Below are positions 7,396 through 13,429 of a DNA stretch of 15,385 bases, one piece after another; position 1 is the stretch's first letter; the number at the start of each line of letters is the position of its first letter. The translations under genes were made by a program, and so were the position numbers. The notes under the pieces were generated by a model. It did no database searches. It was not told the DNA's origin and saw only the letters and a list, made by a program, of their open reading frames with translations. The DNA comes from Candidatus Pelagibacter sp. TMED239 (GTDB lineage: Bacteria; Pseudomonadota; Alphaproteobacteria; Pelagibacterales; Pelagibacteraceae): the NCBI GenBank assembly GCA_002169475.2, contig NHKK02000019.1, positions 1 to 15,385 on the forward strand. The letters run 5' to 3'.

Positions 7396-8753
7396 TGGTT
7401 GGTCCTGAGGCACTTTCACCTAGAGACAGTCAATCATTAGGTAAAGTTCCTCCACACAGTTTAGAAGCAGAAGAAGCGCTTTTAGGGAGTGCATTGCTTT
7501 CAAGAGATGCTGTCACAAGGCTGATGGAAGAAGTAAAGCCAGCAGATTTTTATAGTCCTTCAAACCAAAGTGTATATGAAGCCATGAAGGGATTATTTGA
7601 TACAGGCAATCCAATTGATACAGTGACTGTTTCAGAGTTAATTTTTAAAGATACAAAAAATTCTTCTGTTAATGCATCATATATTGCGAGGCTTGTTGAG
7701 AACGTTCCAAGTTCTGCAAACTTTGAAAGATATATAGAAATAGTCTTAGAACACTCACATAGAAGAAAACTACTAAAGGCAAGTGGAAGAATTGAACTGT
7801 TAGCCATGGCTATGGATAAAGAAATACATAGTGTTTTAGACGAAGCAGAACAAACCATATTTACAGCATCTGATGATGCAATTGGTGATGGGCTAGTTGG
7901 AGTTAATGATGTTCTAGAATCTGCAATTGAGAGAATTGAAGAAATTGAAAACAGGGGAACTGGTTTGTCAGGACTTCCAACATATTTTTCGGATTTAGAT
8001 TATTATCTTTCAGGTATTCAAGAGGGTAATTTAGCTGTAATTGCATCAAGACCAAGCATGGGTAAATCTTCTTTGGCTCTAAATATTGCAACTAATGTAG
8101 CCAAAGATGACAAAATAGCTGCATTCTTCTCACTTGAAATGACAAAAGAGGAATTAGTTCAAAGAGTATTATTTTCTGAAGCAAAAGTAACTTCTGGAGA
8201 TGCTAGGAAAGGTCAGCTAGGTCCTGAAAAGTGGTCTAGAGTTGTTGAGGCAGCATCAAAAGTAAATAACCTCCCCTTGTACTTCGATGATGCACCAGTT
8301 ATAACTGTTACTGATATACGTGCTAAATCAAGAAGATTAAAATCTTCAAAAGGTTTAGACCTTATACTTGTTGACTATTTACAGCTCATGCAAAGTTCTT
8401 CTGGTGATAATAGACAGCAAGAAATTGCTGAAATAAGCAGAAACCTTAAAAATCTAGCTAGAGAGCTCAAAGTTCCAATAATTGCTCTTTCGCAGCTGAA
8501 TAGAGCAGCAGAAGCAAGGGAAGACAAAAGACCTCGTTTGGGAGACTTGAGAGAATCTGGTGCAATTGAACAGGACGCTGATATTGTTATGATGCTTTAC
8601 AGAGATGATTATTACAATCCAGGAACAGAAATTCCTGGAGTAGCAGAAGTAAATATCGTAAAAAATAGATCTGGACAAACTGGGAAAGTTGATCTTTTCT
8701 TTAGTAAAGAATTTACACAATTTAGTAATTACTCCAAACAAGACCAACAATAA
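7395..8753 (+). CDS. dnaB: replicative DNA helicase DnaB
   Basis: A 452-residue hexameric replicative helicase that unwinds DNA ahead of the replication fork. The N-terminal collar domain starts at 'VPPHSLEAEEALLGSAL' (about residues 18-35) and is followed by a linker. The RecA-like ATPase domain begins near residue 190 ('GLSGLPTYFSDLDYYLSG'). Walker A is SRPSMGKSS at 218-226, Walker B is 'LDLILVDYLQL' near 315, and 'SQLNRAAE' and 'GDLRESGAIEQDAD' follow. 'NRSGQTG' near the C-terminus also matches the family. There is no intein and no truncation. The ATG overlaps the rplI stop by one base (TAATG). Its place as last core gene of the rpsF operon is common in bacteria. Confidence 0.97.
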   Translation: MVGPEALSPRDSQSLGKVPPHSLEAEEALLGSALLSRDAVTRLMEEVKPADFYSPSNQSVYEAMKGLFDTGNPIDTVTVSELIFKDTKNSSVNASYIARLVENVPSSANFERYIEIVLEHSHRRKLLKASGRIELLAMAMDKEIHSVLDEAEQTIFTASDDAIGDGLVGVNDVLESAIERIEEIENRGTGLSGLPTYFSDLDYYLSGIQEGNLAVIASRPSMGKSSLALNIATNVAKDDKIAAFFSLEMTKEELVQRVLFSEAKVTSGDARKGQLGPEKWSRVVEAASKVNNLPLYFDDAPVITVTDIRAKSRRLKSSKGLDLILVDYLQLMQSSSGDNRQQEIAEISRNLKNLARELKVPIIALSQLNRAAEAREDKRPRLGDLRESGAIEQDADIVMMLYRDDYYNPGTEIPGVAEVNIVKNRSGQTGKVDLFFSKEFTQFSNYSKQDQQ

Positions 8754-8755
8754 GT

Positions 8756-9610
8756 TTGAATAAAAAACTTAGGGCTTATCTCCTCATTAGTTTATTAGCA
8801 ATTTGCTGGGGTTTTATTCCTTTAATAATCAGAACGTCTGACGTTAGTTCTCTGTCCTTGGTAGGTATAAGAACTTTTTTAGGGACTATTTTTTTGTTAA
8901 TCTTTGTTCTTAAAAAAAGGCAAATTACAAAAGATTTACTTTATGGTGGAATTTTTCTAGGACCTTTACTAGCTATACATTGGTCAACAATGTTCAAATC
9001 TATAGAATTGAATACAGTAGCTGTTGGAATCGGGTTAGTTTTTTCGTATCCAATATTTATTTTGTTAATCGAATTGTTTCGCGGAAAAAATATCAAACTG
9101 CTTCAAGTGGTACTTATCTTTACCGGTTTTTTTGGCTTATATCTCCTTTTAGATTTTTCTACAATCTCATCTTATATAGGAGTAGTTTATGGACTAGTCA
9201 GTGCATTTTCTTTGGCGATTCTAATAATTTACGGATCTTCAAAGTCTATACAGTTTGGAGGACTTAATGTTGCATTTGTTCAAGTATTTTTTGCTGCAAT
9301 AATTTTATCTCCATTTACATATGAAGGATTCTCTTGGATGCTAGATAATTTATTAGTAAGCATGTTTCTTGGATTTTTTCTTACTGGTGTTGGATTAACA
9401 ACTTATTGGTATGTAATAAAATTTATACCCCCTGTATCTATTGGAACAATAACCTATCTTGAACCTGTAACAGGAGTAATTATTGGCGCAATGATTTTAA
9501 ATGAATCATTAAGAACATCTCAGTATGTTGGCTTTGCTGTTGTTTTATTTATTGGAATTGCTCAAGTTGTTATTGATACTAAGAATCAAGTTCAATCTCC
9601 TGAAATTTAG
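8756..9610 (+). CDS. EamA/DMT-family permease
   Basis: A 284-residue drug/metabolite-transporter-type membrane protein. Two repeats, each of about five hydrophobic helices, are visible. The first begins 'LLISLLAICWGFIPL', and the second, from about residue 140, ends with 'ITYLEPVTGVIIGAMILNESLR', the recurrent EamA repeat ending. The substrate cannot be deduced; family members export amino acids, nucleotides and other small metabolites. The start is a TTG 2 nt after the dnaB stop, with no ATG available, so translation probably depends on coupling with dnaB. The 3' end overlaps the convergent 134-residue ORF by 32 nt. It is not a usual member of the rpsF-dnaB operon. Confidence 0.88.
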   Translation: MNKKLRAYLLISLLAICWGFIPLIIRTSDVSSLSLVGIRTFLGTIFLLIFVLKKRQITKDLLYGGIFLGPLLAIHWSTMFKSIELNTVAVGIGLVFSYPIFILLIELFRGKNIKLLQVVLIFTGFFGLYLLLDFSTISSYIGVVYGLVSAFSLAILIIYGSSKSIQFGGLNVAFVQVFFAAIILSPFTYEGFSWMLDNLLVSMFLGFFLTGVGLTTYWYVIKFIPPVSIGTITYLEPVTGVIIGAMILNESLRTSQYVGFAVVLFIGIAQVVIDTKNQVQSPEI

Positions 9611-9983
9611 AATTTTCTAAAAACGAACTGAGTTCAAATTTTAGACTAGAAACTTTTAAATAATTTTTTAGATACTTAGATCTTACATATATAGGAAAAG
9701 AAATTTTCCTAAAATTTTTTCGATTTAAATGAGCGATAATTTTATTATCTTCCAATTCTTTTAATGCACTCGATACTTTTTCAAAATTGATTACAATTTC
9801 ATTATTTTTAAGAAGTTCAAGCACTTTTGAAGAGAGAAGATTTTTACCTTTAATTTCATAGGTTGAAATTAATGAATATTCTGCTTCTAGGCAGATTAAA
9901 TTTTCTTGATTTAATGACAAAAATTTTCCATTATTTTTAATTGATAACTTATTGTCCTCTAACAATAAAAAATTATATTCCAT
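9579..9983 (-). CDS. hypothetical protein, 134 residues
   Basis: I do not recognise this protein. It is soluble, with no signal or membrane segment, and rich in Lys, Leu, Asn, Ser and Glu. The stretch 'KVSSALKELEDNKIIAHLNRKN' near residues 69-90 could be a winged-helix recognition region (a helix followed by a charged beta hairpin), but that is only a resemblance. The C-terminal 32 nt overlap the end of the convergent EamA gene. The ATG lies 7 nt after a TAATGT box on the minus strand, so it may be leaderless. The full-length frame, ordered amphipathic pattern and fitting promoter argue that it is real. Confidence 0.6.
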   Translation of the reverse strand: MEYNFLLLEDNKLSIKNNGKFLSLNQENLICLEAEYSLISTYEIKGKNLLSSKVLELLKNNEIVINFEKVSSALKELEDNKIIAHLNRKNFRKISFPIYVRSKYLKNYLKVSSLKFELSSFLENSKFQEIELDS

Positions 9984-9990
9984 ATTTTGA

Positions 9991-9996
9991 ACATTA
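9991..9996 (-). promoter_or_regulatory. possible -10 box of the 134-residue ORF
   Basis: TAATGT on the minus strand, 7 nt before the ATG. It fits the TANNNT pattern seen before other starts in this window but is a weak hexamer in AT-rich DNA. Confidence 0.25.
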
Positions 9997-10040
9997 ATTG
10001 ATTAATAAAATTAGAACTATTGCAATAATATATAAAAAGT

Positions 10041-10046
10041 TAAAAT
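10041..10046 (+). promoter_or_regulatory. -10 box of the 52-residue membrane peptide gene
   Basis: TAAAAT, exactly 6 nt before the GTG start at 10053. TTGCAA at 10020-10025 could be the -35 with a short 15-nt spacer. This supports expression of the small gene as a leaderless mRNA. Confidence 0.4.
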
Positions 10047-10052
10047 AATTAT

Positions 10053-10211
10053 GTGGAATTCACAGATATCACAATAGCTGTTTTAGCAATCGGAACACTC
10101 ATTAGTGCACGAAATATAGATTGGAAAAGTAACAAAACCTATAAAGTAGCTGCCATAACACTTACCCTTATTGCATTAGTTGTTGCTCTACTTGCAATGC
10201 TTAATCTATAG
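10053..10211 (+). CDS. 52-residue two-helix membrane peptide
   Basis: A short frame from GTG at 10053 to TAG at 10209-10211, lying in the 313-nt gap between the 134-residue ORF and ispD. The peptide begins 'VEFTDITIAVLAIGTLI', then has a polar turn 'SARNIDWKSNKTYK', then a second hydrophobic run 'VAAITLTLIALVVALLAML' and ends NL. Two clean membrane helices joined by a basic, probably cytoplasmic loop are unlikely to arise by chance in noncoding AT-rich DNA. A TAAAAT box 6 nt upstream adds support. The function is unknown. The rest of the gap (10212-10296) shows only the ispD promoter. Confidence 0.6.
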   Translation: MEFTDITIAVLAIGTLISARNIDWKSNKTYKVAAITLTLIALVVALLAMLNL

Positions 10212-10284
10212 GATTATTAAAGCTAAATGATTTAGGACTAAATATTATCTCAAAAAAATTCACAAAGAGAGCGAAAGTTCATAT

Positions 10285-10290
10285 TATAGT
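10285..10290 (+). promoter_or_regulatory. -10 box of ispD, leaderless TTG start
   Basis: TATAGT is followed by 6 nt and then the TTG start codon of ispD at 10297. The spacing would put the transcription start on the T of the TTG. No good -35 is seen. Confidence 0.4.
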
Positions 10291-10296
10291 TTTATA

Positions 10297-10965
10297 TTGA
10301 AAACTTATGGTGTAATACTTGCAGCAGGTGATAGCACTCGCTTTGGCGAGGAAGTAAACAAACTTTTTTATAAAGTAAATGGCAAAGAGCTTGTCCTCTA
10401 TCCTGTTGAAACATTTATGGAAAATAATGAAATAGATGAAGTACTACTAGTTTCATCTGAGTCAAACAAATCAGCACTAGAAAAGCTTTTAGCTGATCAT
10501 CAAAGTGTTTCAATTATTAACGGTGGAGATACAAGACAAGAAAGTGAATATTTTGCACTTCAGCATTTACAAAATAAAGCTACAGATAATTGTTTAATTG
10601 TGATCCATGATGCAGCTCGATCTTTTATGTCTTCAGAGCTTTTAACAAATTTGGTTAACGCAGCAAAGGAACAAGGATCCGCAGCTCCTTATTTAGACAA
10701 CAGTAAATTTTACGATAAAGCAAATGATGAAATTGTTAGAAATAGAAAAATTGTAGATATTCAGACACCTCAAGTTTATAAATTTAAAGAATTGTTTGAT
10801 TGTTATTCATTCCTATCAAAAAACAATATTACCGGTATGGTTGACACAACAGAAAGTATGTTTAAATTTAACAAATTCGAAACCCACGTAATTAGAGGTG
10901 AGGATAGTAACTTAAAAATCACTTATAAAAGTGATTTAGAAATTATTGAGAAAGCCATTATTTAA
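10297..10965 (+). CDS. ispD: 2-C-methyl-D-erythritol 4-phosphate cytidylyltransferase
   Basis: A 222-residue cytidylyltransferase of the IspD family, which joins CTP and MEP to give CDP-methylerythritol in the non-mevalonate isoprenoid pathway. The nucleotide-binding motif 'ILAAGDSTRFG' with R15 and K22, 'GGDTRQES' at 76-83, 'IHDAARS' with D105 and R108, and 'DIQTPQVYKF' near 152-161 are in their normal order. The C-terminal 'NLKITYKSDLEII' is the usual CTP/MEP-binding end. The start is TTG, since no ATG lies between it and the upstream in-frame stop. The next gene starts 1 nt after the stop and may supply the MEP. A CDP-ribitol-type paralog (IspD/TarI family) is the alternative, but the neighbour favours IspD. 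Confidence 0.85.
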   Translation: MKTYGVILAAGDSTRFGEEVNKLFYKVNGKELVLYPVETFMENNEIDEVLLVSSESNKSALEKLLADHQSVSIINGGDTRQESEYFALQHLQNKATDNCLIVIHDAARSFMSSELLTNLVNAAKEQGSAAPYLDNSKFYDKANDEIVRNRKIVDIQTPQVYKFKELFDCYSFLSKNNITGMVDTTESMFKFNKFETHVIRGEDSNLKITYKSDLEIIEKAII

Positions 10966-10966
10966 A

Positions 10967-12196
10967 ATGAACCAACTAGATAAATTCAAAACTTTTGTAG
11001 AAGATCGTAGTGAAAATGTAAAAGTAGGGCTTGTTGGAGCTGGCCAAATGGGACAAGGGATTGTAGCCCAGGTATCAAAAATGTACGGGGTAGATCTTGT
11101 ATGTATAATTGATAGAAATCAAAAACAACTAGAAATTGCTTCTAATAGATATAAAAAACATAAAGAAAATCAGATTCTGTGTTCTGACAGCATTGCTGCT
11201 TTAGACAATGTTGAACTAGATATTGTAATTGAAGCAACAGGAACACCTGCTGCCGGGGCTAAAGTTGCTAAAAATGTTTTAAATCGAGGTATTAATTTAA
11301 TTTTATTAAATGTGGAAACAGAGGCAACTATCGGCCTAGCTTTAAGAAAAGAAGCAGAAAAAAATGATGCGATAGTGACAGTTGCTGATGGTGATGAACC
11401 TGTAGCTGCTCTTGACTTATACAACTTTGCTATAGAACTTTCTTTTGAAGTTATATCAATTGGAAAAGGTAAAAATAACCCTTTTAATACATTTGCTACT
11501 CCCAATTCATTAGAAAAGGAAGCCTCTTTAAAACAAATGAATCCAAAAATGTTAACTAGTTTTGTTGATGGTACCAAAACAATGGTTGAGATGACTGCAC
11601 TTGCTAATTTTCTGGATTTTAAAATAGATATTGATGGTATGCATGGAATAGAGGCAACATATGAAAATATAAATCAGTATTACATTCCAAAAGAAGATGG
11701 AGGCTTATTGGACGAATCGCAAGTTGTTGATTTTGCTTTTGGAATTGCTCCAGGTGTTTTTGCAGTAATTTATTCTGAGGATGATTATGTAAATTATGAA
11801 ATGGAGTATTTAAAAATGGGTAAAGGGCCATATTGGACATTAGCCAGGCCTTACCATTTAACAAGTCTTGAAATACCAAGGACAATAAGACATATTATGC
11901 TGGAAAAATATTCCAAATTGAGTGCACAAAGTTGGAATGTTGAAGTTGTTGCTTATGCTAAACAAGACATTAAACCAGGCACAAACCTCGGTTCTATCGG
12001 AGGAGATTATATTTTTGGAAAAGCACAGAAAATATCATCATCGAAGGGTCTTCTACCAATTGGCATTGCAGAAGATAGTATCGCCACTAAATCAATTGCA
12101 AAAGGAAATCCAATAGCAATAGAAGACGTGAATGCACAAGATAATGAACTATGTGAATACTGGGATTATCAAAATCAAATATTAGACAGTGATTAA
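10967..12196 (+). CDS. homoserine dehydrogenase-like/SAF-domain oxidoreductase, candidate DXR-like (DRL) DXP reductoisomerase
   Basis: A 409-residue NAD(P)-dependent oxidoreductase. The N-terminal Rossmann fold has 'GLVGAGQMGQG' at residues 21-31 and 'IIDRN' as the second strand, then 'VIEATGTPAAGAKVA' near 86-100. The middle domain resembles the homoserine dehydrogenase-like catalytic region. The C-terminal 90 residues ('YAKQDIKPGTNLGSIGG' onward) look like a SAF/antifreeze-type domain. This architecture matches the family of Brucella DRL, an alternative enzyme for the DXP-to-MEP step replaced elsewhere by DXR. It follows ispD by 1 nt, and IspD uses MEP, which supports the reading. Other family members have other roles. 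A TTG at 10946 would extend it into ispD, but the ATG at 10967 is better placed. Confidence 0.7.
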   Translation: MNQLDKFKTFVEDRSENVKVGLVGAGQMGQGIVAQVSKMYGVDLVCIIDRNQKQLEIASNRYKKHKENQILCSDSIAALDNVELDIVIEATGTPAAGAKVAKNVLNRGINLILLNVETEATIGLALRKEAEKNDAIVTVADGDEPVAALDLYNFAIELSFEVISIGKGKNNPFNTFATPNSLEKEASLKQMNPKMLTSFVDGTKTMVEMTALANFLDFKIDIDGMHGIEATYENINQYYIPKEDGGLLDESQVVDFAFGIAPGVFAVIYSEDDYVNYEMEYLKMGKGPYWTLARPYHLTSLEIPRTIRHIMLEKYSKLSAQSWNVEVVAYAKQDIKPGTNLGSIGGDYIFGKAQKISSSKGLLPIGIAEDSIATKSIAKGNPIAIEDVNAQDNELCEYWDYQNQILDSD

Positions 12197-12209
12197 TTTC
12201 ACATAGAGT

Positions 12210-12215
12210 TATTAT
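12210..12215 (+). promoter_or_regulatory. possible -10 box of the yjbQ-like gene
   Basis: TATTAT lies 5 nt before a TTG at 12221, which is in frame with the ATG at 12230. An overlapping TATAAA at 12213-12218 is also possible. The box suggests either a leaderless TTG start or a very short leader to the ATG. Confidence 0.25.
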
Positions 12216-12229
12216 AAAGTTTGATACTG

Positions 12230-12754
12230 ATGAAAAACAATAATCAAAGAATTGGAGCACAGAAACTCAATTTTGAGTTAGTTCAGCTTTACAAATCAGC
12301 AAGCAACAAATCTGCCACTCTGGCTCTTCATTTTGACACTGAAGAAACAAATCAATTTTGTGATTTCACCGAAGCTGTTTTAGAAATCATATCAAAAAGC
12401 GATATTAAGCATGGCTCTGTAACACTTTTCACACCTCACACAACTACTGCAGTAGTTATAAATGAATCCGAAACTGGATATATCAATGATTTTAAGAAAA
12501 AGATTGAAGAACTTGTACCATCCGACTCTTACTACGAGCATGACGATTGGGATCTGAGAACAGAAAATATGCAAGAGGATGAGAATGTTAATGGTCGATC
12601 ACATGTAAGAGGTACAATAATCGGCTCAACTAGCATAACTTTACCAATAATTAATTCAGAATTAATTATTGGAAGATGGCAAAGACTATTTTTTGTTGAG
12701 CTAGACTGTGCTCGATCTAGAAGACTTTTTGTCCAAACACAAGATTTAGATTAA
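12230..12754 (+). CDS. YjbQ/UPF0047 family protein
   Basis: A 174-residue member of the UPF0047 (YjbQ) family, some members of which show thiamine-phosphate synthase activity. The signature 'FTPHTTTAVVINESE' lies near residues 65-79, and the second half has 'RSHVRGTIIGSTSITLPI', 'GRWQRLFFVELDCARSRR' and a closing 'FVQTQ', the standard strand order. It is longer than the usual 135-140 residues: about 20 extra residues sit at the N-terminus and a charged insertion rich in Asp/Glu lies before 'RSHV'. A TTG at 12221 would add three residues. The stop overlaps the stop of the thioredoxin-like gene by 4 nt. The physiological role of the family is unsettled. Confidence 0.85.
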   Translation: MKNNNQRIGAQKLNFELVQLYKSASNKSATLALHFDTEETNQFCDFTEAVLEIISKSDIKHGSVTLFTPHTTTAVVINESETGYINDFKKKIEELVPSDSYYEHDDWDLRTENMQEDENVNGRSHVRGTIIGSTSITLPIINSELIIGRWQRLFFVELDCARSRRLFVQTQDLD

Positions 12755-13344
12755 TTCTTAACTTCTAAAAAATAATCAGGTTCCTCATCTATTCTCCACT
12801 TGATATTACATCCCATGCTTGGATACTGTGGAGATATAGTTTCATTAGAATTTAGATAAGCATCTACTGCTTGAGCTAAACTTTCCCCAGTTACCGGCTT
12901 GTCATTGCCAGGTCTAGAAGAATCGAACTGTCCTCTATAAATAAGCTCTGAATCACCATTAAATAGGAAAAAATCTGGTGTACATTGAGCTGTAAAATTT
13001 TTAGCAACTGCCTGATCTTCATCAACTACATAAGGAAACTGATATCCTAACTCTGCTGCATACTCTTTCATCTTTTCAATACTATCTTCTGCATATTTTT
13101 CTTGAGAGCTATCATTTGAGTTTATTCCAATAACACCAATATTTTTATCCATTAAGTCGTTAGTAAAATCAACTAATCCTTTATTTATATGTTTTACAAA
13201 AGGACAGTGATTACAGATAAACATTACCAAAAGACCATTATTTTCAGAAAAATCGCTATTTTTATAATATTTTTCATCAATTCCCTTTAGATTAAATTCA
13301 GGTAATTGAGTTCCTAAAGGCAACATCGTTGATTCTACATCCAT
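12751..13344 (-). CDS. thioredoxin/peroxiredoxin-like protein
   Basis: A 197-residue AhpC/TSA-thioredoxin-fold protein. It opens with 'MLPLGTQLPEFNLKG', has the redox motif C44-N-H-C47-P near a 'LLVMFICNHCPFVKH' strand, and has the Thr-Pro (cis-Pro) in 'AQCTPDFFLF'. A conserved 'SMGCNIKW' end segment is typical of the peroxiredoxin-like 1 group. It has no signal peptide, so it is cytoplasmic, probably acting as a disulfide reductase or peroxidase; the substrate is unknown. The ATG at 13344 is chosen because GAGG (within GTGAGGAAAT) directly precedes it, rather than Met7. It has its own -10 box upstream. It is convergent with the YjbQ gene, with a 4-nt stop overlap. Confidence 0.85.
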   Translation of the reverse strand: MDVESTMLPLGTQLPEFNLKGIDEKYYKNSDFSENNGLLVMFICNHCPFVKHINKGLVDFTNDLMDKNIGVIGINSNDSSQEKYAEDSIEKMKEYAAELGYQFPYVVDEDQAVAKNFTAQCTPDFFLFNGDSELIYRGQFDSSRPGNDKPVTGESLAQAVDAYLNSNETISPQYPSMGCNIKWRIDEEPDYFLEVKN

Positions 13345-13373
13345 ATTTCCTCACTTTTTGTTAAATATTAACA

Positions 13374-13379
13374 ATTATA
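13374..13379 (-). promoter_or_regulatory. -10 box of the thioredoxin-like gene
   Basis: TATAAT on the minus strand in the 85-nt gap behind the CNNM-type gene. Transcription would start near 13367, leaving a leader of about 20 nt with the GAGG ribosome-binding site. GTCTCA at 13397-13402, 17 nt away, is a weak -35. Confidence 0.45.
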
Positions 13380-13429
13380 GAAAGCACTAGAGATAATGAG
13401 ACCTAAGCATATTAGTTGATTTACCTAAA

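Noticed and set aside
8980..9267. 95-codon frame inside the EamA permease gene
   Set aside because: It lies out of frame in a clear transporter gene, with no separate promoter or ribosome-binding site.
10946..10966. TTG start extending the DRL-like oxidoreductase into ispD
   Set aside because: The ATG at 10967 lies just after the ispD stop and gives a normal N-terminus ahead of the Rossmann motif; the extension adds nothing recognisable.
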